A stretch of 64,000 bases of DNA from Sporothrix humicola (Eukaryota; Ascomycota; Sordariomycetes; Ophiostomatales; Ophiostomataceae), in assembly GCA_021396245.1 (NCBI GenBank), contig WNYE01000057.1, positions 1-64,000 of the forward strand. The letters run 5' to 3'. Made by a program: the position numbers and the translations under genes. The notes beneath the pieces are model-generated. The model ran no database searches. It was given only the letters and a program-made list of their open reading frames with translations, and was not told the DNA's origin. This document shows, one piece after another, positions 1 to 12,000 of this stretch. Numbering within the stretch: position 1 is the stretch's first letter; the number at the start of each line of letters is the position of its first letter.

Positions 1-75
1 TTTTTTCAAATTACGTCAAATTTTTTGTGGCCTAAAAGCGTGGTGAAAATCTTTTGCGAAACTTTTTTTGGTTGT

Positions 76-93
76 AAAAAAAAAAAAACCACC

Positions 94-137
<44 letters not shown>
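76..137. repeat. A-homopolymers (13 A and 43 A)
   Basis: A run of 13 A at 76-88 is followed, after CCACCC, by an unbroken run of 43 A at 95-137. It could be the poly(A) end of an old retroposed sequence whose body lies outside the window, a slippage-prone tract, or partly a sequencing artefact. No LINE or retroposon coding sequence is visible next to it. Confidence 0.85.
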
Positions 138-141
<4 letters not shown>

Positions 142-2494
142 ACACCACTCGACACGTCCTGGTTTCCTTTTTTGTCAACTTTAATCAAGGGTGAACTACA
201 TTTTTTTTTTATGTCCAGAACAGCCCTAGGATCTTAAAAAAGGCGCGCAACAGTGTCCCAGTGTCAATCGTGCCTAGAAACGGAGTGTAAAAGCGCGGCT
301 AAAGCAGGTGGAGGAAGAATCGGCCGCCCAGACCACGAGATCGCCTGTTTTCTCCTCCATTTGTTGTAGTGCATCAGGCTGGCCAACGTTGTCCAAGTAC
401 ATACATACTACACGGAAAGATCTAAGATCATTTTGCGCTGTAATATGGCCTGACAGCTTTGGATCCTCGGTGAGGCTCTCGATAAAACCCGGAAAGAAAG
501 AAGACAATATCAGAATTATGGTGCCATCGAGAGAGTGTCGGCTATGAAACAAGCGCTTCCACGCTCACACCTGTTTGTCGCTTGTTGGTATTGTCCTATC
601 GGCAGTCTGTATTAATACATCGTACTTTTGTCAGCCTAGATACCCAAACCCCCGTGCAAGTGCGTTCTTGGTGCCGTCGTCTCGGCGCCGTAAACCAATA
701 ATCTTGGCCGCCGACCATCCGGATGCCGATCACTGATCGTTGACCGTTATAAGTCGGCGACAAGGATGTCCATTATCTCGAGTGTGCGGTAATCGAGAGA
801 ATGGGCTGGCTCGGCTGGGTGTGCATGTACGCGGTTGGTATATCGATATGTTTGGTCTATCAAGTTTAAAGGGGTTTTTATTTTATTATTTGCGATTTCC
901 CTTGTTTTTATTTTTTTTGTTTTATATCGGGTTATTTCTCGATTTAAAAAAATCATAGAGAAAAGATAAATTATTTTTGTACAATTTAAAGACACATTGA
1001 TTTTCATGTGATTATTATTTTTAAAGCATACGCTCTCTCATCCTCCATTCCCCTTCATTGACCGAGAAGCCTTGCACGATTGTCCGGATTGCCCAGAGTT
1101 CACAGACTGCCCAGCAGATTGTCGATTATCAACGGACGATTCTGAGCGACGATTGTCGAGATTGTCGACTCCTGATTATCTCTTGCTATTTACGACCTGT
1201 GAGCGAAGCGCGATCAGGACAGCCGAGCTGGCTGGCTCCACTTACGTCGGCGGGAGATGTGACGATCCCTGGGAATATGTGCTCATACTGAATACCGCAA
1301 GTGTGGTCGCCGTCCAGTCTAGATCGTGGATTTTCTCCTTCCTACAGTCGTTTCCCTCTCGTCTGTCCTTCGTTTCTCCTCTTTTGCCTTTCATTCATCG
1401 CGGCTGTTTCCTCGCCGATGTTCATCATGCCCATATTTGGTGCTCTATTACCCTATCGTATTCGTATCAATGCACATCTTCGTGCATCTTTGGACATATT
1501 TAGATTGCCGGGCATCAGTCTTTCCATCATCGACGTCTAATTCACAAACAGCTAGAGTGTCCGATGAGAGGATGAGAGACAGAGAGGATCGGAGCAAAAG
1601 GATCGAGACGAGACAGATCGCTCGCATGTGATGAGAGCAAACGTAACACAAAGTGATGCACAACGGTGAAGAACAGCAAAGGAAAAAGAAACGAAACTAG
1701 AAAAAGAAGAAAGGAAAAAAGGTAGAAATAATAAAGTTTCGGACATAGACACAAACACGGACAAGATGGTCCTCCCTTGATGGTCTTGATCTCCTGTAAT
1801 TACAAGAACATCTTATGATGAGCACGCACGAGGTGCTCTATATTGTACCGTCGTACGTCGTCTGGATGTGGATCAATATTTTATAATTATTTTATAATTA
1901 TTTTTATTTTTATTCATCTTTTTTATTCATTTTTAACTCAACACGATCTTCTCTATTTGTGCCCCATCTTCGCCTCTTCGCGTTTGTTTTCTTACTTTAC
2001 ACAAGTACCCTCTCGGGCTCCATTGATCTCCCTGACCCGCGGCCTGTGCCACTTCGTCCCACCTTGCTGTCCCATTGACTTGAAATCCACATTCACCGTG
2101 CGTCTCCATCACTGTCAATGTCGACGTACCCAAACCTAGACACCCTGCCCCTTATTCCCATTTTTCTTCACTGTCAAGACTCTCTTGACTCTGAAGCCGT
2201 GAAACGAGAGGCTAAATTACCAACAAACTCCACCAAGGATCGCCGAAGGTAACGGTGGCGTTTGGTCCCCGCCCTCTTATTTTGGGGCCTTTTGTCTGTT
2301 GATGGAGACTTTGCTGGAGCCTCTAGCTCAAGTGCTCGGGACACAGGGCAATTGGCGCAGCTCCTTCACTTTCGCTTGAGAGAGATTGTATCAAGTCTCT
2401 CCGAGAGGGAGAGAAGTTAAGTGGAGAGACGGAGAGACTTTTGTCGGTCTTGACAATGAAGGGAAACATGTGCCGCGTGCAGATCTTTTTTGAG

Positions 2495-2518
2495 TACGAC
2501 GTAATACTCCGGAGTATT
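2495..2518. repeat. TACGACGTA motif abutting a 16-bp palindrome
   Basis: TACGACGTA (2495-2503) overlaps by one base a perfect 16-bp palindrome, AATACTCCGGAGTATT (2503-2518). The two dyads side by side look like a protein-binding or cruciform-prone site. Function unknown. Confidence 0.6.
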
Positions 2519-3846
2519 GACACCCATAGTCCACAGTCCCATTATCCACCGAGCCACTGTCCATTGTTCACCAACGTCGCATTCACAGGTGGCACGAATG
2601 CACGAACCCGCATGCACTCGTAAACAGCAGATAGATCACACTTTTGACGAGCCCACATGCATACTGTGTACGAGCACAAAATATCGTGCATAACAAGCGC
2701 CACGCAGCGCTGAGACATTGATTTCTTGCCCAATCGGGAACCCAGGTCGTTTGCTTGCATAACTTGCTCTCCATGTCGAGAATGGGCCATTAAAGATTTG
2801 TTTACACCACTGTCACCAGCCCGCGTTAACCGCCAAAACAGCATCTACACCGACATTTCGGGATGCAAAACTCATGAAAAGGAAGAAAAATAAGCGAATA
2901 AACACTAAAGAAGAGTCACATTTTTTTTTCAGCCGCAGAAACTTATGCACTGTCCAGCGCCACGTTGTAAATCTCCGTTGAAGATGGAATGTGTCTCTGC
3001 GAGGAAACATTGTGTTGGCATACGCGAAATATTGGATTAAAACGCCCGCTTCTTGAGCCTACCGAATGGCCCCCAAAGCGCCTCTCCCGTTCTGTAATAG
3101 GTTTTCTGATGTGTCTGTTTCTTTTACTGCATTCTTTCCATGGTTTGGGGGCCAGGAGGTATTTCGGGGGAGACTTTCGTGCCGCCTCTCCTTCTGTATA
3201 TCGTACTCGGGATCTATTTTCATCTACTGTGTGCTGTGTATATTCAAGATACTCAGGCCCCAAACCTCGTGTTGAACGCCACCTGCAGCTACTGCAAGTT
3301 AAACGACTCGGGCGAGAGAGCCACGGATTTTCTTTTCATCAATCAACATCCAGGACGTTCATCATTGCGCCGTCTGGACCCGCCTTGCCCTTCGTTTCTA
3401 TTAGGTGCATTTGGTGGATGCAGTGGATGGAGATGGTGCAAATCAATGGGGCAGCAAAATCCATTCCTTTCCATCTTTTTCGTACGAGTGCGTCGTGCAC
3501 CGTACTTTTTTCATCTTTTCACACCCTTTCGTGCATCCTTACAAGACGGAATCGCGGTGCCGGTGAAGCGATGGAGCTGGATGGAGCCGCGCTATTCGGG
3601 TTTGGATAAGCTGGCAGGCTGGGCGATGGAATCGGGTTTGATATTTATGGGAATAGATGGGAGATTTCGTGGACAGCCAAGGAGACCGAAAAAGCAAAGG
3701 AAACGAAGGATTTAAAATCGACAACCAGAAAGAATAAGAAGCACAGAAAAAGCGGAGTTTGACAAGAGGCCGGTAATTATCACACTGTGAATAAGCAAAG
3801 CTGGATATGAGAAGCATTATGAGAAATACGCACACTATTTTCGGTG

Positions 3847-3860
3847 TATGACGCGTCATA
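3847..3860. repeat. 14-bp perfect palindrome
   Basis: TATGACGCGTCATA is self-complementary over 14 bp. It contains two overlapping TGACG half-sites of the kind bZIP factors bind, here separated as TGACGCGTCA. Function is inferred only from the motif. Confidence 0.45.
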
Positions 3861-4023
3861 ATCAGGATTTAAATTTAATGGGAAAGATAGGGACATACCG
3901 GCGCGGAATTGAAGGAGAGCTGTTCCGTGGTCCAGGATACGAGTTGAACTGGAGGGTCCTGCATCTCGAATCCCTCAAGAGTACGGCCCCAACGACGGCC
4001 TGTGAAAACAGACACTGAACGAA

Positions 4024-4032
4024 TACGTCGTA
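4024..4032. repeat. TACGTCGTA motif copy
   Basis: Exact copy of the quasi-palindromic 9-mer that recurs in non-coding parts of this window. Confidence 0.6.
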
Positions 4033-5436
4033 CATTTGCATCCGTCAGCCACTCGTAATCTATTTCTCCCCTCTGATCGACCCAGGACGGCGGTGTCGGT
4101 ATTGGCAGCGGGCTGATTTGTGCAATGGACAGCGGGTGAGGATACCGGAAGGATGTAACCCTGTGCCGTCGACGGGCGTGTGAAGAGTGAGATGGCCAAA
4201 TGGTTGGCTTTTGAAAAATAAAGTTGGTCGGCAAATCAACACTATTGTCAGCGGCACTCCATCTTCACCGTCTTTCATTATCTCTCATCCTATCTCACAA
4301 GTCTGAACGCCTCCATGGATCTCGGACTCACCTACCTCGTTTACCTCTTCTCATCCATCCCGAATCTTGAGAGCTGAAGTGTTCGTCGAGCACACTAAAT
4401 GCAGCCACTTTGCACCAACACAAGCCAGCATAAGCCACCATGATCCTTCCTTGAGTAGTCGTTAAGAAGGCAGTGGAAAGCCCGCCTGCTCTTTCCTCTT
4501 TTGCACAAGGGTCTTCGTCGAGCCATCGTGCCTTCCTTGCTGCTCAATAAACTTCCGCCTTCGCTAAAGTGCAGTTGCGAATGGCATTTCCGCTGTGCTC
4601 CTTCCTCCACTTGAGACTCACGACTCAATACTCACCAAATCCAGTCAAGCCTGGATTGCCTGATCCTTCCTTCCTCGCCCCAGCCCAATAGCCCCAGTGA
4701 TCGCCGTGCAACCCTAAAACTGCAGCAAGCCTGCAGCAGATCCCTCACCCTTCCCTCTCCTTCCTCAGTATGCCGTACTATTTGCGACCTTTACTTGAAT
4801 TTATGGGTTCCTAAGGTTTGGGGGGTCTCTTCCCTGTCGAAGAGCCCAATGGCGCGAGCCTGGCTCGCCTGTCTCTTTCCCTCCCGCCTTCTCCCCTTCC
4901 CGAGCCTCCCTCCTTCCTCGCCTTTATTTTTTTGGTCTTGGCTGTCGGGTGGGGAATGATCTACCCGACGTGGTCTTGTTTTCTTGGTCGGCAAGCCAAA
5001 AAAACCAGACACTGAAGACGACCAAACCAAAATACGACAAGGACAGCAGCAAATGGAGGCTGACAGACTGGCCGCCTCGCAAACCGTTGAACTTGGTCGA
5101 ATGCATCACCATTCCGCGATGGACTTTCCTCTTTCGAGCATCGCCGCCTGGCCTGCTGCTTGTTGGCTGCGAGTTTCGCATCATGAGTTCTTTTTGAGGC
5201 CACCAAAAGACACCAAACCACCTTTCTGCCCCTGACCAACTGGCGATCACTGGCGATTGACTGTTATGAATCAGGAATAGAGGCGAAAAGAGGCAACGCA
5301 GACCCCATCCTTCGTGCCTTTTCGATGCTTGATGATGCATTCGCCCAAATGCATGCACTCATCCTGCAACGCAACTCGTCTGAATACGACGCTCAACGGT
5401 CGCCCTCTTGGCCCTTTGGCCTTTCGATTCAGTCCT

Positions 5437-5494
5437 CTCTCGAGTCTCTCGAGTCTCTCGAGTCTCTCGAGTCTCTCGAGTCTCTCGAGTCTCT
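5437..5494. repeat. Tandem 9-bp repeat, six copies
   Basis: CTCTCGAGT is repeated six times without a mismatch (5437-5490) and then runs into CTCT. Each unit carries the palindrome CTCGAG. Because the unit is 9 bp the array is open in several frames, but no host gene can be supported. It is a plausible length-variable minisatellite. Confidence 0.85.
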
Positions 5495-6811
5495 TTCGGA
5501 GTTTTGCATACCACGGACTTTTCTCGACGGACGTGCTCCTTCGACGGCTGTCAACTTCCTATGATCGACGGCCCCTCCCATTTTCGCATTTTCTCGCCTA
5601 GAGAACTAGGGAAAGGAATACCGGCAATGCACGTCGCGTCTTCCGGCCCCGACTTTTTGTCTTTATTTGTCTTTTTCCTGCCTCTTCTTGCCATCTCTTG
5701 ACCTTCGTGTCTTTTTTTTTTGCCCCCTGAATACCCTGTGGTCGTATCTGCACCAATATCGTTCATCCATTGCCATCCCATTGCCCTCCATTGCCATTTG
5801 ATTGCCATTCTGGTCATTTGGCAGCCCTGCGACTGTCTTGTGATGCTTTCGTGCATGGGGTTTCCGATATTGTCGTTATGCATACTGGCAAACAGAGCAC
5901 CTGCGCCTTTGCACTCTAAACAGTGAACAGCATACCGGATCTGGAACTATCGGCCGCGGTTCTATTAGACCGATTGCCCCTCGTGTCCGACGATCCGGAC
6001 TATCACTTTCTCTTTTCTCTTCCTCTTCGGTCGCTTCATGCGAGATGTCAAGCTTGCACTCCATCTCGCCCTTTCTCCCCGAACCGAGCGAACCTTCTTT
6101 TCTGTTTTGTTAACTCGACATCCCGAAACAACCTGTCAACAAAAAATACGAGCAGTGCGGTTGATGGTCCGACTTTTTGATAGACGTCTTTCTGTCGGAG
6201 TTTTGCTCCGGACTCCGGACTAACAAACATTTGGCTCAGTTTCTCTCGGAATCTGAATCGAACGAGGCTCTGCTCTTACGTAATTCATGATAGCGCACGC
6301 CGTTTGCGGCTCCTAAAAAAACAAACGACGCCACGACTATTGATTTTTTTGTGGATAGGAAAATCAACAGAAGAAACACACAAAATCAAGACGCCGACTC
6401 GACAAAACTGACCAGAATTGGCCAAAATTGTTGACCAAAGAACGAAAACATACAGAGGTAGCCTTATGGGGCTCGAGACATGTCCAACACCCTGCAAAGA
6501 GAGTAGAATAAAGGCGGGAGTGGATCATCAAGCCACTGATCTCTGGCGGCGCGTCTCCTCGGAACGGCTGCTCCAAGCGATCCAGACGATGCAAAGAAGC
6601 GGCCCCTAGAAACCGCCAAAACCGCCAGAGTCGAAATTCGACAGAATAAACAGAAAATATGAACAGAACAGGACAGGACGGGACGAAAAGACACAAAACA
6701 GATCACGCTTCGAGGCCAGCCTCGCACGATGTCCCACATACGACGTTCGCTTTAGAGTCAAAAGTCGTGAAGGTTGAATAAGGCTTTCCAAAGCACAAGG
6801 TCTAGAGCCTT

Positions 6812-6823
6812 GGGTCTAGACCC
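6812..6823. repeat. 12-bp palindrome GGGTCTAGACCC
   Basis: A perfect 12-bp palindrome, preceded at 6798-6812 by a second, imperfect dyad around TCTAGA. Both lie between the two arms of the 11-bp inverted repeat at 6729-6739 and 6978-6988. Confidence 0.5.
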
Positions 6824-8133
6824 ATCTCCATCGGGCTCGTTCTGGGCGCGTCTGGCCAAGACGCTTATGGACTCTCGACTTTTTCGACTATTGTGCATCG
6901 AGACGGCGAACCATCTACAAGAGCACATACTTATCATGTCTATCAAAGGGCGAGATCACTCACAAAGGCACGACACGATGTGGGACATTGGCCGTGTCAA
7001 TTCTCACTTTTGCTTCATTTTTGTCCCCTTTTGTCCATTTTGATTACCCAGACGTTTCATTTCTTTCATTTCTTTGCTTTTTACTATTTTGCGTTTCCAC
7101 CTTTGCCTCCCTGCATTTCTTTTGACACTTGCGACGGATTCCGTACTTTCTAATGAATTGCCTGCCGCGACTCGACTCGCGTCTTCTTCAAGGGATGCCG
7201 GGCACTGCATCACATTCACATATCAACATGTTAAGTACGTACTGCCTGTTATTTTGGCCATTTCTGACCACTCAGGGATGCAGGCGACCCAACAGCTCCC
7301 GATATCTGACCAACAGCACAACACCACAACCAACAGTCATGCCAACACACAAATATGCACCCCAACTCGATGCACAGTCGGGGTATTTCCCCATTTGCAC
7401 GCTGCATCACACTGCACATCCACGCACCGTCGGGATACAACCACGAAAGAATGCAAAGGGTTGGGTGTGTGATGAAAGCGCCAAAAAAAAGATGAAGAAC
7501 AACTGAAAGGTGATGGAGCGTTGTAAAATGTGATCAATGAAGCGACTTTCCGTCCGCCATGTGTCAGCAAAAAAGAGGAAATGAGGAGGAAACAGGATGA
7601 AAGTCACGGCGTAACAATCTACGACGCATTCGACGTTCTTTGATCGTTAACGATGTGAGCAATTCCCGGATATCTGATTTTTGTGGCGTTTTCTTTCCCC
7701 AGTCTTGGGACGTCTTGGTGTTTGGATCGCTTCGAAAATCATGCCACCCGGCTGGGGCTAGTGCACAGTCTCCTTTTCCATTCATCGACTTGATGCTTTT
7801 ATTTTAAAGGAAAAAAGAAAAAGAAAAGAAAGACAAGCAGGGCATCCAGCCCCACGATAATGCAGACGCAGACTCCCTCGTTGATGAGGGGTGTGTTTTA
7901 GGTCTGTTGTTCTGGCCTGGCCTTTTCCGAGGGCACATGAGCCAACTCTCCTGCACGTTCCCCCACCTAAACATGCTTCCTTTTTGTTATTTTTGCTGGG
8001 ATTTGTTATTGTCTTTTTACAAAATGATACTTGTGGGCTTTTATCGGGGTTTGGGGCTTTTGACATCGCATGCAAGCCTCTTTTCTGGGCACTGCAACGC
8101 CTCTCATCACCTGGACAGAAAACACAGAGAGAA

Positions 8134-8337
8134 TAATACGTCGTAAATGATTGTGCATTCTTCAATGAAAAGCGGCTTAATGAAGATGGAGGCGGTGAGG
8201 TGGCGGCTACAGTTACAGAGCTCCGCTGTGATGTCGCCTGTGAAAACACGGAGTGCCTGACTCTTTGACTGTATCAATATTGTGGCTACTTATTCACACA
8301 AGTACAAAGCGTAAGGAGTAGTAATTAATACGTCGTA
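8134..8337. repeat. 12-bp direct repeat bracketing 180 bp
   Basis: TAATACGTCGTA occurs at 8134-8145 and again in the same orientation at 8326-8337. Both contain the recurring 9-mer TACGTCGTA. The 180 bp between them hold no gene. Confidence 0.55.
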
Positions 8338-8607
8338 GTTGCAGTCACGATTCTCCACACTGGTGACAATAAAAGAGCACAGATGCCTGCCAAGATGAGT
8401 TTAAAAGAGTTTACGAGTTAAAAATAAATAAAGACAGGCTACGTGCTGGGATGAAATGTACGACAGAGGCGACAGGAGAAACAAACAATGTCGCCTTTTC
8501 TCGTTTCTGCCCTGGGAGGACTGCGCTTTGATCGTTGACAAGACCGGACCGCTATGAAACGTCTGGTTTCAAACCTGAGAGACAAGCGATGGCAATGCAA
8601 AAATACA

Positions 8608-8616
8608 TACGACGTA
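8608..8616. repeat. TACGACGTA motif copy
   Basis: Exact copy, in the opposite orientation, of the recurring quasi-palindromic 9-mer, about 400 bp beyond the stop codon of the RNA-dependent RNA polymerase gene. Confidence 0.6.
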
Positions 8617-9014
8617 GGGAATAGGACTCCAGAAATAAGGTGTCATCGCAAGGGCCTCGAGCACCAAAACAAGGCAGGGGATCCTTTCCAAACCTTAACA
8701 AAAGCTTGATATACGGCGTGCGAAATTATGAGCACGGGTGTTATGTTATGAGAGACAATTACGGCGTGTTTATTTGAATATTTTTATTTGGATATTTTTA
8801 ATTGTAAGGCAAGCCTAGAATGTAAACAAACGACTATTTTGTTTATGATAGGCTGCTCTTTTCAGGATTGACCATATTGACAACCTCATATAGCATAGAC
8901 AAAGACAAATGTTGTGATCTCGTAGATCTTCCTCCCGCATCAATTCCACCTCTTCCCCCTGTAAACTCATTCGCCTTACCACACATCTTCCTCATCCACA
9001 GCATGGAGTAGCAC

Positions 9015-12000
9015 CTAATCGTCCATGAGCGTCTTGCCCTCCTTGCCGTTGTCCTTCTTGCCGTGATTACCGTGACTGCCAAACATGTTGTCCACCACAG
9101 CAAACACATCATCCTCGTCGTCGGCATCCTCGTCCAGATCCTGTGAGAGGGCGATGGGCTCGATCGGCTTGATGTTGGCGGACACTGCCACGGGGGCCGC
9201 CGTAGAGTGCAGCTTGGACGGCACCATGGTCGGCACGGAAGCGTCAGGCTCAGCCGTAAACTGCTTCATGATGAGCGGCACCACCGGCGGCGGCGGTCGA
9301 GGGATGTGGTTCTTGAGTCCCTGGGGCAGATCTTGCGCGGTCTCGGTGGGTGCAACGGAAGCAGCCGTAGTCGTAGTCGTCTTGAGAGACATGCCCTTCA
9401 TCATCTTGTCTACCACCACGTCCTGATCGTCGTCGTCGTCGTCCCGCTTGATCACAATCGGCTCGGGCATCTTCTCGTCCTGGCTGTCTTCGCTGGTGGT
9501 CGACAGAATATCCTCCTCCATCTCGGCCCACGGGAATGAGCTCTTTGCTAGGTCGGCAGCGCCTTCTTTGCCGGCCTTGGACTTCTTCAGCTGGCGGAGT
9601 AGCTTGGCCTGTTGATGGCTTTGCTGGGCCGCCTGCCGGCCACCAATGCGTGTCGTCAAGAAATCGTAGTCGAAACTGTCCCAGTCGTTATCGTTATCAT
9701 TGTCTTCGTCGGCATTGTCTTCGGGCTTGGTGGATGCCACGAGATCAATGACGACGTCGCCCTCGGACTTGCCGGGCGGAAGCGCCCACATTGGCTCGAA
9801 CTCGCCGGCCTCGGCGTCGCCGCCGTCTTCCTCCTCCTCCTGAGATCCATCGTAGGACGAGATGTCGAGTGGAACGCCATAGTGCGTAGGAACGCCGTTC
9901 AACATGCGGTACTCCATGGCGGCAAGCTCAGAAGGTGTCAGAAAGTAGTCTTGGTAGGCCTTCTTCTCTGTCTTCTTCGCTTCTCCTGCTCCCTTCCCGT
10001 TCTGCTTGGCCTCAGCCTTGCCGTCGGCCTTATTGCCTCCCTCGCCCTCAGCAGCACGAACATCTTTGATGGCTGTTGCAATGTTGCAAATTTCGTGCGA
10101 GAAGATCCAGGGGAAGCTTATGAGAGGTGCAATCCGGTGCGAGAACCCTCTCAGCGGGGCTCCCTCCTTCAGTCCCTTTGCGCCCTTGACTTTGGTCTTG
10201 GCCAGGACAAACTCGTGAAGCGCAATGCGAACCTCCTCGGACGTCACCTTGTACATGGCCGCAATAAACGGCCCCAGCTTGGTGATATCCTGCGTACCGC
10301 CAGCTTCGCGGATGCACACGCGACGGAACCGGCCCGTGATTACACGGGACACGCGGGCCAGGTCCTCGGCAACCTTGTAGTCAGTGCCGACGCGCGGCTT
10401 GGTCATCGCGAACCCAGACCACATCTCAAACTCGCTATCAATTTCCTTTTGCGCCATCGCCCGCCGCAGCGCCAGGTCGTAGTGCGTCTTGATGCGTCGG
10501 ACTTTGCGCATGAGCTCCACGTCTAGGTCGGGGTAATGCTCAAGAATGCGCGCGTCAAAGGGCTTGTCGTATGCCGGTGCAAACGTCTCGACCTGTACCT
10601 CGTCGTAGATGCGACCGACCGCCGTCTTGGAGTGGTAGTATGTCCTATTCGACCGGTTTTTCATCCAATGCGGCCACTCCTTGATCGACAGGCGAGCCGG
10701 CATGAGCGCCGGAACGCCTGTTTTGGCATAGTCGACGGCTTGCGAGTGCAGTTGGGCGAGCTCGAGGCACCGGGGGTTCATGGCACTGCCCTCCAGCTGA
10801 TCGGCAGAGGCCCGGTGCGCCATGGCAATGGTTGGCAGCGTGTCGTGCTTCATGTGCTTCACAAAGAAAGAAATCAAGTGGCGCGGCGTGACCTCATCGA
10901 CGTCCGGCTCCCGTGTGGCGTCGTAATTCATTGCATCGTAGTTCCAGTATTCAGGAGGCGGCAGGAGCCGCTCGTCCCAAAAGACAAAGTAGTCATCACC
11001 ATCAAGGTCGCCACCAGAGCACATGCTGGGGATATCACGGTCGCCGGTTCGAGGGAAGACAACCACGTCTCGGAGGTGGTGCAGGGCCGGAACATCAACA
11101 GCTTCCACAATGCGCAGATCGCCCGGATGAAGAGATGGGTTGCGGCCTACAAGGCAAATGCCAGTGACAACTCGGTACTTCTGAGAACCTTTGGCAGCTC
11201 CGTAGTTACGGCTGGTGCCACGAGTCAGAATGTTGACGCCGCCCTGGGTCTTGGTCGTGACATCTGGAATTTGTAGGAAAATCTGGGGTAGGCTCGGATA
11301 CTCGTCCCCTTCTCTCTTCTGGGTATGGCCGCGCAAAGTATCCGTTTCGTCGACACATCCCAGCACAAATGCACTCTTCTCGACGGTGATACGGGCTTTC
11401 TCCTTGAGGAATTTGAGTGTCCACGAGCGCCAGAGCTGAAGCATGGCCCAGACAAACGGCTCGTCCGAGTCCAGGAAGCCGGCCTTGACCATGTCGGCAA
11501 TCACGGGTGTGATGTGGTTCTGGTCGACGCGCGCCATCAGCTGGTCGACGGCCTTCCGAGGATCTTTCATGACGGCATCAAGACCTGCCAGTTCCTCGTG
11601 GAGCAGGTCTAGGAAGACGGATGGCTGCACGCCAAGTGTTGACAAAAGAATAATGGTCTGCTGGTTGAGAGTCGCCGTGGCCGTTTCCGAGCAGCGGACA
11701 ATCTCGAGAATGTTGGCATTGTCCAGTGTCGGAAACTTCTCCTGCGATGGCCGGATCTGCACGACCTGGCCGGGTGGCACATCAGGCCAGACCACGAGGA
11801 TGCCCTTGCAGCCTCCCATGCGGAACTGCACGGCCGAGGGCACGTCGTCGACACGGAGATGGCTCGCAATGACACGAGCCCACCACTTGGAGATCTTGCC
11901 AACGCCATCCGTGAAGCAAAACTTGCCATTCTCGACGTCGGCGATACGCTGAACGGTCGTTGGAACACCAAACGTGGGCACAGGCCGGGTGGTCGAGAGA

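Larger units (their letters stand above)
1..9014. other. Gene-poor region, no supported gene
   Basis: About 9 kb without a reading frame I can support. The longest open frames (about 140-206 codons) overlap each other on both strands, have no recognisable domain and read like stop-poor random sequence. The stretch does hold a 43-nt A run, a 9-bp tandem repeat, several short perfect palindromes and five copies of the 9-mer TACGWCGTA, listed separately. Composition is mixed and not strongly AT-rich, so I see no obvious centromere or heavily RIP-mutated transposon. It could contain non-coding transcripts or upstream regulatory DNA. Confidence 0.6.

Noticed and set aside
2989..3715. Overlapping plus-strand frames of 206 and 191 codons
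   Set aside because: Two overlapping frames with no domain, no conserved composition and no convincing splice sites; compatible with stop-poor random DNA.
7782..8249. 155-codon minus-strand frame with several Cys
   Set aside because: No signal peptide, no domain and an overlapping plus-strand frame of similar quality.
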